Positions 1 to 8,941 of a stretch of 64,000 bases of DNA are shown here, piece after piece. A program made the position numbers and the translations under genes. Origin of the DNA: Streptomyces sp. A1136 (GTDB lineage: Bacteria; Actinomycetota; Actinomycetes; Streptomycetales; Streptomycetaceae). Under the pieces are notes generated by a model. The model was given only the letters and a program-made list of their open reading frames with translations, was not told the DNA's origin and did not search any database. Location: the NCBI RefSeq assembly GCF_004795055.1, contig NZ_SSBJ01000009.1, positions 124,001-188,000 of the forward strand. The letters are read 5' to 3'. The stretch's first letter is position 1. Each line of letters begins with the position of its first letter.

Positions 1-407
1 TCCTGCTCGACGGCTTCCCGCGCAACCTCTCGCAGGCCGAGGCGCTCGACGAGATCCTCGAGACCGCGGGCCTCGGCCTCGACGCCGTCCTCGACCTGGA
101 GGTCGAGGAGGACGAGGTCGTCAAGCGCATCGCCGGCCGCCGGACCTGCCGCAAGGACTCCGCGCACGTCTTCCACGTCACGTACGCGCCGCCGAAGACC
201 GACGGCGTCTGCGACCACTGCGGCGGGGAGCTGTACCAGCGCGGGGACGACTCCGAGGACACGGTCCGCAACCGGCTGGCGGTCTACCACGCCGAGACCG
301 AGCCGATCATCGACTACTACAAGGCCCAGGGCCTCGTGTCGACCATCCCCGCCCTCGGTGAGGTCGCGGACGTCACGCGACGCGCGATGGATGCCCTGAA
401 GAAGTAG
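1..407 (+). CDS. adk: Adenylate kinase, 3' part (5' end outside window)
   Basis: Reversible phosphoryl transfer between ATP and AMP in the cytoplasm. The first complete codon is at position 3 and the frame stays open to the TAG at 405-407, giving the last 134 residues. Visible are LLDGFPRN (the AMP-binding region after the P-loop half, which lies outside the window), a LID domain with CRK and a CDHCGGELYQR segment containing two of the LID cysteines, and the C-terminal helix ending DALKK. It precedes map, as in the standard secY-adk-map-infA order. The upstream P-loop cannot be seen. Identification is secure despite the truncation. Confidence 0.96.
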   Translation, partial: LLDGFPRNLSQAEALDEILETAGLGLDAVLDLEVEEDEVVKRIAGRRTCRKDSAHVFHVTYAPPKTDGVCDHCGGELYQRGDDSEDTVRNRLAVYHAETEPIIDYYKAQGLVSTIPALGEVADVTRRAMDALKK

Positions 408-422
408 TCCCACGACGTGCAG

Positions 423-459
423 GTACGGCCGCGGTGTCCGAGAGGCACCGCGGCCGTAC
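423..459 (+). terminator. Perfect 14-bp hairpin between adk and map
   Basis: Positions 423-436 and 446-459 are perfect inverted repeats (GTACGGCCGCGGTG and its complement) around a 9-nt loop. It is followed by TGTTGAG rather than a T-run. It may end or attenuate the adk transcript, or act as an mRNA processing or stability element within a continuous operon. Confidence 0.6.
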
Positions 460-498
460 TGTTGAGAAATCCGATTTCTGAAGGTGGAAGGCCGTTCC

Positions 499-1335
499 AT
501 GGTGCAGCTCAAGACGCCCGAGCAGATCGCGAAGATGCGCGAGGCGGGGCTGGTCGTCGCCGCGATCCACGCGGCGACCCGTGAGGCGGCCGTGCCGGGC
601 GCCACGACCCGGGACCTGGACATGGTGGCCCGCAAGGTCATCGCCGACGCCGGCGCCAAGTCCAACTTCCTCGGTTACGGCGGCTTCCCCGCGACGATCT
701 GTACGTCCGTGAACGAGGTCGTCGTGCACGGCATCCCGGACGACAAGACGGTCCTCAAGGACGGCGACATCATCTCGATCGACGCGGGCGCGATCGTGGA
801 CGGCTGGCACGGCGACGCTGCGTACACCGCGTTCGTGGGCACCGGTCACGCCCCGGAGCTCGTCGAGCTCTCCCGGGTGACCGAGGAGTCGATGTGGGCG
901 GGTATCGCCGCGATGAAGCTCGGCAACCGCCTGGTGGACATCTCCAAGGCGATCGAGGGCTACATCCGCCGCCAGCCGCGGCCGGCGACCGGCAAGTACG
1001 GGATCATCGAGGACTACGGCGGCCACGGCATCGGTTCCGAGATGCACATGGACCCCCACCTGCTGAACTACGTCTCGCGCAAGCGGGGCAAGGGGATCAA
1101 GCTGGTCCCGGGCGTGTGCCTGGCGATCGAGCCGATGGTCTCGCTGGGCACCGCCCAGACGGAGGTCCTGGCGGACGACTGGACGGTCATCACCACGGAC
1201 GGCACCTGGTCCTCGCACTGGGAGCACTCCATCGCCCTGACCGAGGCCGGCCCGATCGTGCTGACCAGCCCGGACTGCGGCAAGGCGAAGCTGGCGGAAT
1301 ACGGGGTCACCACGGCCCCCGACCCGCTGGGCTAG
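499..1335 (+). CDS. map: Methionine aminopeptidase type I
   Basis: Removes N-terminal Met from nascent proteins. The 278-residue product shows the five metal ligands of the pita-bread fold: D95 (SIDAGA), D106 (HGDAAYT), H176 (GHGIG), E211 (AIEPMV) and E242 (HWEHSI). I chose ATG 499 because MVQLKTPEQIAKMREAGL is the usual Streptomyces N-terminus and GGAAGG at 486-491 is well placed. A GTG at 484 would add five residues and would put the Shine-Dalgarno sequence inside the gene. No N-terminal zinc-finger extension is present. It sits between adk and infA as in most actinobacteria. Confidence 0.96.
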   Translation: MVQLKTPEQIAKMREAGLVVAAIHAATREAAVPGATTRDLDMVARKVIADAGAKSNFLGYGGFPATICTSVNEVVVHGIPDDKTVLKDGDIISIDAGAIVDGWHGDAAYTAFVGTGHAPELVELSRVTEESMWAGIAAMKLGNRLVDISKAIEGYIRRQPRPATGKYGIIEDYGGHGIGSEMHMDPHLLNYVSRKRGKGIKLVPGVCLAIEPMVSLGTAQTEVLADDWTVITTDGTWSSHWEHSIALTEAGPIVLTSPDCGKAKLAEYGVTTAPDPLG

Positions 1336-1343
1336 CCGCGTAC

Positions 1344-1376
1344 CACCGGTCCCGGGCGAGGCGTCCGGGATTGGTG
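1344..1376 (+). terminator. Hairpin after map
   Basis: CACCGGTCCCGG (1344-1355) pairs with CCGGGATTGGTG (1365-1376) over a 9-nt loop. The stem is 12 bp with two central G-U pairs. It lies 9 nt past the map stop and ahead of the candidate infA promoter, so it probably separates the two transcription units. Confidence 0.55.
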
Positions 1377-1404
1377 ATCTAGTGTGTGGGGCAAACTTTC
1401 CGGA

Positions 1405-1434
1405 TTCGTCTTTCTGGGTGCCCTGACGTAGACT
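1405..1434 (+). promoter_or_regulatory. Candidate HrdB-type promoter of infA
   Basis: TTCGTC (1405-1410) and TAGACT (1429-1434) are separated by 18 bp. The -10 is a good match to the Streptomyces TAnnnT consensus; the -35 is weak. It would give a leader of about 75 nt before the infA GTG. Inferred from sequence only. Confidence 0.4.
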
Positions 1435-1514
1435 GACTCGTCGGCTCCTTTGCATCCGCATGTCTTCATGTGGAGCGTGGAGCTGATCAAGGTAGCCGAT
1501 TCGAAGGGCGAAGC

Positions 1515-1736
1515 GTGGCCAAGAAGCAAGGTGCCATCGAGATCGAGGGCACCGTGATCGAGTCCCTCCCGAACGCGATGTTCAAGGTGGAACTGCAGAA
1601 CGGTCACAAGGTCCTCGCGCACATCAGCGGCAAGATGCGCATGCACTACATCCGCATCCTCCCTGATGACCGGGTTGTCGTGGAGCTGTCTCCGTACGAC
1701 CTGACGCGTGGCCGGATCGTCTACCGATACAAGTAG
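1515..1736 (+). CDS. infA: Translation initiation factor IF-1
   Basis: The 73-residue product beginning [16 protein letters not shown] is a standard-length IF-1 with a single S1-type OB fold. It contains the conserved [13 protein letters not shown] and RGRIVYRYK segments. IF-1 occupies the A site of the 30S subunit during initiation. The start is GTG with GAAGGGCGAAG just upstream. It heads the infA-rpmJ-rpsM-rpsK-rpoA-rplQ group, all in one direction with gaps of 55-200 bp. Confidence 0.98.
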   Translation: MAKKQGAIEIEGTVIESLPNAMFKVELQNGHKVLAHISGKMRMHYIRILPDDRVVVELSPYDLTRGRIVYRYK

Positions 1737-1809
1737 ATCTTGTCCTCACTCCCGACCGGACGTCCGTTCCGGCGCGGGTGGTGGCACTGACCCGGAGAAC
1801 CTCACCAAC

Positions 1810-1923
1810 ATGAAGGTCAAGCCGAGCGTCAAGAAGATCTGCGACAAGTGCAAGGTGATCCGCCGTCACGGTCGGGTCATGGTCATCTGCGACAACCTGC
1901 GCCACAAGCAGCGCCAGGGCTGA
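1810..1923 (+). CDS. rpmJ: 50S ribosomal protein L36 (zinc-binding form)
   Basis: This is a 37-residue protein, [19 protein letters not shown] and onward, with the Zn-ribbon ligands C11, C14, C27 and H32 all present. It is therefore the C+ (zinc-dependent) version. Streptomyces usually also carries a zinc-independent paralogue elsewhere under Zur control; none is seen here. The start is ATG, with GGAG at 1794-1797 somewhat far upstream. Confidence 0.97.
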   Translation: MKVKPSVKKICDKCKVIRRHGRVMVICDNLRHKQRQG

Positions 1924-2122
1924 AGCACGCCGACCGACCTGCCTTCCGCAGTTCTTCGCGCGACGTAAGAAAACGTACATACGCAGAACCCGCCCAGCCC
2001 CGAACGGGGCCGGCGGCACCTCCGGCGGGGGCCGGGGACCCGGACGTACCACCACCCATCAGGAGTGGTCGGCGGTCGGGAACGGTTCTGCGGAAGACCC
2101 CCGAACACACAGGAGCCATTGA

Positions 2123-2503
2123 ATGGCACGCGTTTCCGGTGTTGACATCCCGCGCGAAAAGCGTGTGGAGATCGCACTCACCTACGTCTTCGGTATCGGG
2201 CGCACCCGGTCCAAGGAGATCCTCGCCTCCACCGGCGTGAACCCGAACACCCGCGTTCGTGACCTGGCCGAAGAGGACCTGGTCAAGATCCGCGAGTACG
2301 TGGACGCCAACCTCCGTACCGAGGGTGACCTCCGCCGCGAGATCCAGGCCGACATCCGTCGCAAGGTCGAGATCCAGTGCTACCAGGGCATCCGCCACCG
2401 TCGTGGCCTGCCGGTGCACGGTCAGCGCACCAGCACGAACGCGCGTACCCGCAAGGGCCCGCGTCGCGCGATCGCCGGTAAGAAGAAGCCGGGCAAGAAG
2501 TAG
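2123..2503 (+). CDS. rpsM: 30S ribosomal protein S13
   Basis: 126 residues, the full family length. It starts [21 protein letters not shown] and carries the helix-hairpin-helix-like region ([11 protein letters not shown]), the [13 protein letters not shown] motif that contacts 16S rRNA, and a basic C-terminal tail ending KKPGKK that reaches the decoding site. ATG with CAGGAG upstream (2110-2115). The 199-bp gap after rpmJ holds GC-rich inverted repeats but no clear gene. Confidence 0.98.
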   Translation: MARVSGVDIPREKRVEIALTYVFGIGRTRSKEILASTGVNPNTRVRDLAEEDLVKIREYVDANLRTEGDLRREIQADIRRKVEIQCYQGIRHRRGLPVHGQRTSTNARTRKGPRRAIAGKKKPGKK

Positions 2504-2557
2504 TCCTGTTCAGCGGTCTTGCGCTGTAGGACCGACCACCTCCCGTAGGAGATTTAG

Positions 2558-2962
2558 ATGCCCCCCAAGGGTCGTCAGGGCGCTGCCAAGAAGGTGCGCC
2601 GCAAGGAAAAGAAGAACGTCGCTCACGGGCACGCCCACATCAAGAGCACGTTCAACAACACCATCGTCTCGATCACGGACCCCTCGGGCAACGTGATCTC
2701 CTGGGCCTCCGCCGGCCACGTCGGCTTCAAGGGCTCGCGCAAGTCCACCCCCTTCGCCGCGCAGATGGCCGCCGAGTCGGCCGCCCGCCGCGCGCAGGAG
2801 CACGGCATGCGCAAGGTCGACGTCTTCGTCAAGGGTCCGGGCTCCGGCCGCGAGACCGCGATCCGCTCCCTCCAGGCCACCGGCCTGGAGGTCGGCTCGA
2901 TCCAGGACGTCACCCCCACCCCGCACAACGGCTGCCGTCCGCCGAAGCGCCGCCGCGTCTGA
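2558..2962 (+). CDS. rpsK: 30S ribosomal protein S11
   Basis: 134 residues; platform protein of the 30S subunit that helps form the mRNA exit channel. Recognised by [15 protein letters not shown] near residue 27, [14 protein letters not shown], and the C-terminal [16 protein letters not shown]. The N-terminus is Lys-rich. ATG with AGGAGATT just upstream. It lies 54 bp after rpsM in the same orientation. Confidence 0.98.
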   Translation: MPPKGRQGAAKKVRRKEKKNVAHGHAHIKSTFNNTIVSITDPSGNVISWASAGHVGFKGSRKSTPFAAQMAAESAARRAQEHGMRKVDVFVKGPGSGRETAIRSLQATGLEVGSIQDVTPTPHNGCRPPKRRRV

Positions 2963-3050
2963 TCCGGCGCGTCGGTGCCGTCCCCGCCGTAGCGGGGGTG
3001 ATCCGCGCCGACGCGTCTGACGCAGCGATGCCTGTGCGTCCTTGAGTGTC

Positions 3051-3086
3051 CGGGCGGTACGACCCCTTCGGGGGCCGTGCCGCCCG
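3051..3086 (+). terminator. TTCG-capped hairpin between rpsK and rpoA
   Basis: CGGGCGGTACGACCCC (3051-3066) pairs with GGGGCCGTGCCGCCCG (3071-3086) across a TTCG tetraloop with one mismatch. A second smaller stem, CCCCGC/GCGGGG, lies at 2982-2997. TACCCT at 3087-3092 directly after the hairpin could be a -10 for an rpoA promoter. The arrangement suggests that rpoA is partly uncoupled from the ribosomal genes upstream. Confidence 0.55.
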
Positions 3087-3157
3087 TACCCTTGCAGTAG
3101 CCAGCAGTACCTGTCGGGCGTCAAATAGTGGGCGTCCACGACTGAAGGAACAAAGAC

Positions 3158-4180
3158 ATGCTTATCGCTCAGCGTCCTTCGCTGACCGAAGAGGTCGTCG
3201 ACGAGTACCGCTCGCGGTTCGTGATCGAGCCGCTGGAGCCGGGCTTCGGCTACACCCTCGGCAACTCCCTGCGCCGTACGCTCCTGTCCTCGATCCCGGG
3301 TGCCGCCGTCACCAGCATCCGCGTGGACGGCGTCCTGCACGAGTTCACCACCGTGCCGGGCGTCAAGGAAGACGTCACCGACATCATCCTGAACATCAAG
3401 CAGCTGGTCGTCTCCTCGGAGCACGACGAGCCGGTCGTGATGTACCTGCGCAAGCAGGGTCCCGGCCTGGTCACCGCTGCCGACATCGCGCCCCCGGCCG
3501 GTGTCGAGGTGCACAACCCGGACCTGGTCCTCGCCACGCTCAACGGCAAGGGCAAGCTGGAGATGGAGCTGACCGTCGAGCGCGGTCGCGGCTACGTCTC
3601 CGCCGTCCAGAACAAGCAGCTGGGCCAGGAGATCGGCCGCATCCCGGTCGACTCGATCTACAGCCCGGTCCTCAAGGTCACCTACAAGGTCGAGGCGACC
3701 CGAGTCGAGCAGCGCACCGACTTCGACAAGCTGATCGTCGACGTCGAGACCAAGCAGGCCATGCGCCCGCGTGACGCCATGGCGTCCGCCGGCAAGACCC
3801 TGGTCGAGCTGTTCGGTCTGGCGCGCGAGCTCAACATCGACGCCGAGGGCATCGACATGGGCCCGTCCCCCACGGACGCCGCCCTGGCCGCCGACCTGGC
3901 GCTGCCGATCGAGGAGCTGGAGCTCACCGTTCGGTCCTACAACTGCCTCAAGCGCGAGGGCATCCACTCCGTGGGTGAGCTCGTCGCCCGCTCCGAGGCG
4001 GACCTGCTCGACATCCGCAACTTCGGTGCGAAGTCGATCGACGAGGTCAAGGCGAAGCTGGCCGGCATGGGCCTGGCCCTCAAGGACAGCCCGCCCGGAT
4101 TCGACCCGACCGCCGCCGCCGACGCCTTCGGCGCCGACGACGACGCGGACGCCGGTTTCGTGGAGACCGAGCAGTACTGA
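3158..4180 (+). CDS. rpoA: DNA-directed RNA polymerase subunit alpha
   Basis: The 340-residue protein has the N-terminal assembly domain ([26 protein letters not shown], residues about 28-53, the dimerisation signature) and a C-terminal domain from about residue 245 ([17 protein letters not shown], then [12 protein letters not shown]) that binds UP elements and activators. The tail is acidic ([14 protein letters not shown]), as in other Streptomyces alpha subunits. ATG with GAAGGAAC upstream (3144-3151). Confidence 0.98.
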   Translation: MLIAQRPSLTEEVVDEYRSRFVIEPLEPGFGYTLGNSLRRTLLSSIPGAAVTSIRVDGVLHEFTTVPGVKEDVTDIILNIKQLVVSSEHDEPVVMYLRKQGPGLVTAADIAPPAGVEVHNPDLVLATLNGKGKLEMELTVERGRGYVSAVQNKQLGQEIGRIPVDSIYSPVLKVTYKVEATRVEQRTDFDKLIVDVETKQAMRPRDAMASAGKTLVELFGLARELNIDAEGIDMGPSPTDAALAADLALPIEELELTVRSYNCLKREGIHSVGELVARSEADLLDIRNFGAKSIDEVKAKLAGMGLALKDSPPGFDPTAAADAFGADDDADAGFVETEQY

Positions 4181-4269
4181 GCACCACCAGAACTTTCCCG
4201 GGGCATCCGCTCCGGGGGAACTGACACCGGTACCTGACACGGCCGGTGCAGATATGAAGGAGTAACACC

Positions 4270-4737
4270 ATGCCGCGTCCCGCAAAGGGTGCCCGCCTGG
4301 GCGGCAGCGCCGCGCACGAGAAGCACCTCCTCGCGAACCTCGCGAAGGCGCTCTTCGAGCACGGCCGCATCACCACCACCGAGGCCAAGGCCCGCCGCCT
4401 GCGTCCCTACGCCGAGCGTCTGGTCACCAAGGCCAAGAAGGGCGACATCCACAACCGTCGCCTGGTGCTGCAGACGATCACGGACAAGAGCATCGTGCAC
4501 ACGCTGTTCACCGAGATCGCCCCGCGCTACGAGAACCGCCCCGGTGGTTACACGCGCATCACCAAGATCGGCAACCGTCGTGGCGACAACGCCCCGATGG
4601 CGGTCATCGAGCTGGTCGAGGCCCTGACGGTCGCGCAGCAGGCCACCGGTGAGGCCGAGGCCGCCACCAAGCGTGCCGCGAAGGACGCCGAGGCCGTGGC
4701 CGAGGCTCCCGCCGCCGAGGAGACCAAGGAGGCCTGA
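4270..4737 (+). CDS. rplQ: 50S ribosomal protein L17
   Basis: 155 residues. The L17 core ([20 protein letters not shown] to about residue 118) is followed by a 35-residue Ala/Glu/Lys-rich extension typical of actinobacterial L17. L17 lies near the exit tunnel. ATG with AAGGAG at 4257-4262. It is the last gene before a strong terminator, so it closes the ribosomal operon. Confidence 0.97.
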   Translation: MPRPAKGARLGGSAAHEKHLLANLAKALFEHGRITTTEAKARRLRPYAERLVTKAKKGDIHNRRLVLQTITDKSIVHTLFTEIAPRYENRPGGYTRITKIGNRRGDNAPMAVIELVEALTVAQQATGEAEAATKRAAKDAEAVAEAPAAEETKEA

Positions 4738-4772
4738 TCCCGTTCCGGGATCGAGCTTGCTTGATCGGCTCT

Positions 4773-4807
4773 GAACGGGCCCGCCCCTTCCCGGGGCGGG
4801 CCCGTTC
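4773..4807 (+). terminator. Rho-independent-type terminator after rplQ
   Basis: Perfect 15-bp inverted repeat (GAACGGGCCCGCCCC, 4773-4787, and its complement, 4793-4807) with a 5-nt loop, 36 bp after the rplQ stop. As is common in Streptomyces it has only a short T-containing tail. Confidence 0.85.
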
Positions 4808-4846
4808 TGCATTCGTTCGAAAGACGCAGCTGAGAGGATCACTCAC

Positions 4847-5698
4847 GTGAGTGACGAGGTGGAGCCCGGGCACGTCCGGGTACGGCTGGACCTGAGCTAC
4901 GACGGCAAGGACTTCTCCGGCTGGGCGAAGCAGCGCACGCTGCGGACCGTGCAGGGGGAGCTGGAGAGCGCCCTGCGGACCGTGATGCGGCTCAAGGAGC
5001 CGGTCGAGCTGACGGTCGCCGGGCGGACCGACGCCGGCGTGCACGCACGCGGGCAGGTCGCCCAGTTCGACCTGGCCGAGGAGGTGTGGGCCGAACACCA
5101 CGACAAGCTGCTGCGCCGCCTCGCCGGACGGCTGCCGCACGACATCCGGGTATGGCGGGCCGAGCGGGCGCCCGAGGGCTTCAACGCGCGTTTCTCGGCC
5201 GTCTGGCGGCGCTACGCCTACCGCGTGGGCGACCACCAGGCCGGGGTGGACCCGCTGCGCCGCGGGCACGTCCTGTGGCACCAGTGGCCGCTCGACGTGG
5301 CCGCCATGAACGAGGCCTCCGCCGCGCTGCTCGGGGAACACGACTTCGCCGCGTACTGCAAGAAGCGCGAGGGCGCCACGACCATCCGTACGCTCCAGCA
5401 GCTCAGCTGGGAGCGGGCCGACGACGGGATCGTCACCGCGACGGTGCGCGCCGACGCGTTCTGCCACAACATGGTCCGCTCGCTGGTCGGCGCGCTGCTG
5501 CACGTGGGCGACGGGCACCGGCCCGTGAGCTGGCCCGGTGAGGTCCTGCGGGCTGCTGTACGGGACTCCTCGGTGCACGTGGTCAAGCCCCACGGGCTGA
5601 CCCTGGAAGAGGTCGGCTACCCGGCCGACGAGCTCCTGGCGGCCCGCAGCAAGGAAGCGCGCAACATGCGCACCCTGCCGGGAGCCGGCTGCTGCTGA
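4847..5698 (+). CDS. truA: tRNA pseudouridine(38-40) synthase TruA
   Basis: Isomerises U38-U40 in the tRNA anticodon stem. 283 residues with the catalytic Asp at D62 in [28 protein letters not shown] near the N-terminus, and the [17 protein letters not shown] segment of the C-terminal half. The GTG start has GAGAGGA upstream at 4832-4838. It follows the rplQ terminator and so probably has its own promoter. Confidence 0.96.
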   Translation: MSDEVEPGHVRVRLDLSYDGKDFSGWAKQRTLRTVQGELESALRTVMRLKEPVELTVAGRTDAGVHARGQVAQFDLAEEVWAEHHDKLLRRLAGRLPHDIRVWRAERAPEGFNARFSAVWRRYAYRVGDHQAGVDPLRRGHVLWHQWPLDVAAMNEASAALLGEHDFAAYCKKREGATTIRTLQQLSWERADDGIVTATVRADAFCHNMVRSLVGALLHVGDGHRPVSWPGEVLRAAVRDSSVHVVKPHGLTLEEVGYPADELLAARSKEARNMRTLPGAGCC

Positions 5699-5738
5699 GC
5701 GCCCGCTAATCCATTTGGGCGGATCGCGGCCCGGCCTG

Positions 5739-5744
5739 GACAAT
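5739..5744 (+). promoter_or_regulatory. -10 box for leaderless ABC-F mRNA
   Basis: GACAAT ends 7 nt before the ATG at 5752. There is no Shine-Dalgarno sequence between it and the start, as expected of a leaderless transcript. Confidence 0.5.
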
Positions 5745-5751
5745 GCGCCCC

Positions 5752-7371
5752 ATGGGACATTTCGAAGCCAGCCACCTGGAGTACTACCTTCCCGACGGGC
5801 GGGTGCTGCTCCCCGACGTCTCCTTCCGCGTGGGGGAGGGGTCGGTCGTCGCCCTGGTGGGGGCGAACGGGGCCGGCAAGACCACCCTGCTGAAGCTGAT
5901 CTCGGGCGAGCTCCAGCCGCACGGCGGGTCGGTCACCGTCAGCGGCGGCCTCGGGGTGATGTCACAGTTCGTGGGTTCGGTGCGGGACGAGACGACCGTC
6001 CGCGACCTGTTGGTGTCGGTGGCCCAGCCGCGGATCCGGGAGGCGGCGGGGGCCGTGGACCGGGCCGAGCACCTGATCATGACCGTGGACGACGAGGCCG
6101 CCCAGATGGCGTACGCGCAGGCGCTCAGCGACTGGGCCGACGTCCAGGGCTACGAGGCGGAGACCCTGTGGGACGTCTGCACCATGGCCGCGCTGGGCAT
6201 CCCGTACGACTCCGCCCAGTTCCGCGAGGTGCGCACGCTGTCGGGCGGTGAGCAGAAGCGGCTCGTCCTGGAGGCGCTGCTGCGCGGGCCGGACGAGGTG
6301 CTGCTGCTCGACGAGCCGGACAACTACCTCGACGTGCCGGGCAAGCGGTGGCTGGAGGAGCAGCTGCGGACCACCCGCAAGACGGTGCTGTTCATCAGCC
6401 ACGACCGGGAGCTGCTGACCCAGGCCGCCCAGAAGATCATCAGCCTGGAGGCGAGCCCGATGGGCTCCGACGTCTGGGTGCACGGCGCGGGTTTCGGCAC
6501 CTACCACGAGGCCCGCAAGGAGCGCTTCGCCCGGTTCGAGGAGCTCAAGCGGCGCTGGGACGAGGAGCATGCCCGGCTGAAGGCGCTGGTGCTGCGGCTG
6601 CGCAACCAGGCCGCGAGCAGCCCCGACATGGCCTCGCGCTACCGGGCGATGCAGACCCGCTTCCAGAAGTTCGAGGAGGCCGGCCCGCCGCCGGAGCCGC
6701 CGCGGGAGCAGGACATCACGATGCGGCTCAAGGGAGGCCGTACGGGCGTGCGCGCGCTGACGGTGGAGAACCTGGAGCTGACCGGCCTGATGAAGCCGTT
6801 CTCGCTGGAGGTCTTCTACGGGGAGCGGGTCGCGGTGCTGGGCTCGAACGGCTCCGGCAAGTCGCACTTCCTGCGGCTGCTCGCGGGCGAGGCCGTCAAG
6901 CACACCGGTGACTGGAAGCTGGGCGCCCGGGTGGTTCCCGGCCACTTCGCGCAGACGCACGCCCATCCGGAGCTGTTCGGCCGCACGCTCGTCGACATCC
7001 TGTGGACGGAGGCGGCCAAGCCCCTGGGCCAGGCGATGGGGGCCCTGCGCCGCTACGAGCTGGAGCGGCAGGCGGAGCAGCCGTTCGAGAAGCTCTCGGG
7101 CGGGCAGCAGGCGCGTTTCCAGATCCTGTTGCTGGAACTGGCCGGCACCACGGCGCTGCTGCTGGACGAGCCGACCGACAACCTCGACCTGGAGTCGGCG
7201 GAGGCGCTGCAGGACGGCTTGGAGGCGTACGACGGCACTGTGCTGTGCGTCACGCACGACCGTTGGTTCGCCCGCACATTTGACCGTTACTTGGTCTTCG
7301 GTTCGGACGGTGTTGTACGAGAGACTCTGGAACCGGTCTGGGACGAACGTAGGGTCGAGCGCGAGCGCTAG
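5752..7371 (+). CDS. ABC-F family ATP-binding protein
   Basis: 539 residues with two fused nucleotide-binding domains and no membrane segment, as in ABC-F proteins, which act on the ribosome rather than in transport. First domain: Walker A GANGAGKTT near residue 40, signature LSGGEQKRL, Walker B LLLLDEPDNYLD. Second domain: GSNGSGKSH near residue 365, LSGGQQARF, ALLLDEPTDNLD. A charged linker (about residues 255-320) lies between them. ATG 5752 is preferred to ATG 5743 because the latter overlaps the -10 box. Members range from resistance factors to housekeeping translation factors; no antibiotic link is visible here. Confidence 0.9.
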   Translation: MGHFEASHLEYYLPDGRVLLPDVSFRVGEGSVVALVGANGAGKTTLLKLISGELQPHGGSVTVSGGLGVMSQFVGSVRDETTVRDLLVSVAQPRIREAAGAVDRAEHLIMTVDDEAAQMAYAQALSDWADVQGYEAETLWDVCTMAALGIPYDSAQFREVRTLSGGEQKRLVLEALLRGPDEVLLLDEPDNYLDVPGKRWLEEQLRTTRKTVLFISHDRELLTQAAQKIISLEASPMGSDVWVHGAGFGTYHEARKERFARFEELKRRWDEEHARLKALVLRLRNQAASSPDMASRYRAMQTRFQKFEEAGPPPEPPREQDITMRLKGGRTGVRALTVENLELTGLMKPFSLEVFYGERVAVLGSNGSGKSHFLRLLAGEAVKHTGDWKLGARVVPGHFAQTHAHPELFGRTLVDILWTEAAKPLGQAMGALRRYELERQAEQPFEKLSGGQQARFQILLLELAGTTALLLDEPTDNLDLESAEALQDGLEAYDGTVLCVTHDRWFARTFDRYLVFGSDGVVRETLEPVWDERRVERER

Positions 7372-7407
7372 GGGGAGACCGCCCCCGAGCGGTGATCTGG
7401 AGGCGTT

Positions 7408-8706
7408 GTGCGGCTGCGGCCTGGCACCTTGCTCAGGGGATGGGAAACCGTACGGGATCCCGCGTTCGGGCACCGGCTGGTGGTCTGGCTGCTGCGGCCG
7501 GCGTCGGGGCCCTGGCACGCGGTGGCGTTGGCCGTGGTGCTCGGCATCGCGGTCTCCACCAGCCTGCGGGAGAACTGGGGCACGGACAACGCCTTCGTGG
7601 TCAAGGCGGCCCGGACGCTGCTGGCGGGCGGGTCCCCGTACGAGGACAAGCGGTTCCTCTATCTCCCGAGCGCCGTGATCATGGCCGTCCCCGAGGCGCT
7701 GCTGCCGCAGCCGGTGCTGCGCTGGTTGCTCCCGCCGGCGATGTCAGCCCTGCTGGCGGTCGGCTGGTGGGCCGCCCTGCGGTTGTTCGCCGTGCCGCCG
7801 CGCTCCCGCCTCGCGATCGGCGGGTTCGCCGCGCTGGCCCTGGCCTACAAGCCGTACGTGAACCTCGTGCTGATCGGCAACTGGACCGCCATCTCGGCGG
7901 CCGCGTTGCCCGTGGCGCTGCTGTTCGCCCGGCGTCGGTCCTGGGCGGCGGCCGGGCTGGTGGTGGGGCTGGCCATCGCGTGCAAGCCCATGCTGGTGCC
8001 GATCGGGCTGCTCTTCGTACTGGCCCGGCAGTGGCGGGGGCTGGCCGTGGCCGTGCTGGTGCCGCTCGGCGTCTCGCTGCTGGGGGCGCTGATGATGCCG
8101 AGCCCGACGCTGTTCCTCACCAAGACGCTGCCGTTCCTGCTCAAGGGGCAGGACGCGTACGCGCTGCCCTGGGACGCCTCGCCGATCGCGGTGCTGCCGC
8201 GGCTGGGGGTGCCGGAGCCGGTCGCGGTGCTGTTGACGGCGGCCGGGGCGCTGGGCGGGTTGGTCGCGGCCTGGCGGCGGTGGAGGCGTACGGACGGTCC
8301 GGGGGACGCGGACGGGGGAGAGCTGAGGCTCGCGGAGACGGCCTGCATGGTGATGCTCGCCGCATTCCTGGTATCGCGGCCGTCCTTCGACCACTACCTG
8401 CTGGTGGTGCTTCCGCTGCTGCTGGCCTCGGCGGTGCGGCCGGGCTCGATGCCCCGCTCGCCCTGGTTCTGGCTGGCCCTGACGCCCCAGGTGGCGCTGG
8501 TGCCGTGGCCCTCGGAGCTGGCCCACAAGCGGCGCGCGTTCAAGGACTGCGCCACCCTGTGCGGGCTCGCGTTCATGTTGGCGGGTCGAGCGCTGCGCCC
8601 GGTTCGGGTTACCCTTGCTCCAGTAACAACTGCGGGGTCCCCACCCAGGACCGAACCGGAGTGCGCCGCGACGCCTGCAGAATCGGCATCGCGGACCGCG
8701 TTTTGA
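7408..8706 (+). CDS. Polytopic membrane protein, GT87 (DUF2029)-like
   Basis: 432 residues with about ten hydrophobic segments. An early extracytoplasmic loop (NWGTDNAFVVKAARTLLAGGSP) resembles the acidic first loop of GT-C mannosyltransferases of family GT87, which use polyprenyl-phosphate-mannose. YEDKRFLYLPS follows. A small Asp/Gly-rich loop lies near residue 300. GTG with GGAGG four bases upstream. It follows the ABC-F gene by 36 bp and may be co-transcribed. The glycosyltransferase role is a family inference; the substrate is unknown. Confidence 0.75.
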   Translation: MRLRPGTLLRGWETVRDPAFGHRLVVWLLRPASGPWHAVALAVVLGIAVSTSLRENWGTDNAFVVKAARTLLAGGSPYEDKRFLYLPSAVIMAVPEALLPQPVLRWLLPPAMSALLAVGWWAALRLFAVPPRSRLAIGGFAALALAYKPYVNLVLIGNWTAISAAALPVALLFARRRSWAAAGLVVGLAIACKPMLVPIGLLFVLARQWRGLAVAVLVPLGVSLLGALMMPSPTLFLTKTLPFLLKGQDAYALPWDASPIAVLPRLGVPEPVAVLLTAAGALGGLVAAWRRWRRTDGPGDADGGELRLAETACMVMLAAFLVSRPSFDHYLLVVLPLLLASAVRPGSMPRSPWFWLALTPQVALVPWPSELAHKRRAFKDCATLCGLAFMLAGRALRPVRVTLAPVTTAGSPPRTEPECAATPAESASRTAF

Positions 8707-8732
8707 CCCGTACGGGTCCTCTTGGGTACTCT
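8703..8732 (+). promoter_or_regulatory. Promoter of rplM-rpsI
   Basis: TTGACC (8703-8708), an 18-bp spacer, then TACTCT (8727-8732): a near-consensus HrdB promoter. It overlaps the stop codon of the upstream membrane-protein gene. Transcription would start near 8739. Confidence 0.7.
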
Positions 8733-8738
8733 GCTGGT

Positions 8739-8941
8739 TTGTTATGCGTATTGGCTTGCTCATTCTCACGTGAAAGGGCCTTACGCCGGTCCACCGGGCC
8801 GATGACCAGCGGTTCACACGGGTTGCGTCCCCGTAGTGGAGCAGGGCTGTCGTGATCGTCCGTGGTGACCTTTGTCAGGACCTTTCCTCGCGGGCTCACG
8901 CCCTGGGGATGACCCACCACTGAAGAAGCGAAGGCATACGC
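8739..8941 (+). promoter_or_regulatory. Long 5' leader of rplM (about 200 nt)
   Basis: No gene fits here. The segment is richer in T than its surroundings at the start (GGTTTGTTATGCG) and holds several short inverted repeats before GAAGG at 8930-8934 and the rplM GTG. In other bacteria L13-S9 operons can be autoregulated through the leader. That this leader does so is inference. Confidence 0.35.

Noticed and set aside
484..498. GTG start for map
   Set aside because: Would add five residues not typical for the family and would bury the GGAAGG ribosome binding site.
2510..4285. A 591-residue open frame on the minus strand opposite rpsK and rpoA
   Set aside because: It is the GC-rich third-position shadow of real genes. 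Its translation has no family features and covers well-identified ribosomal and polymerase genes.
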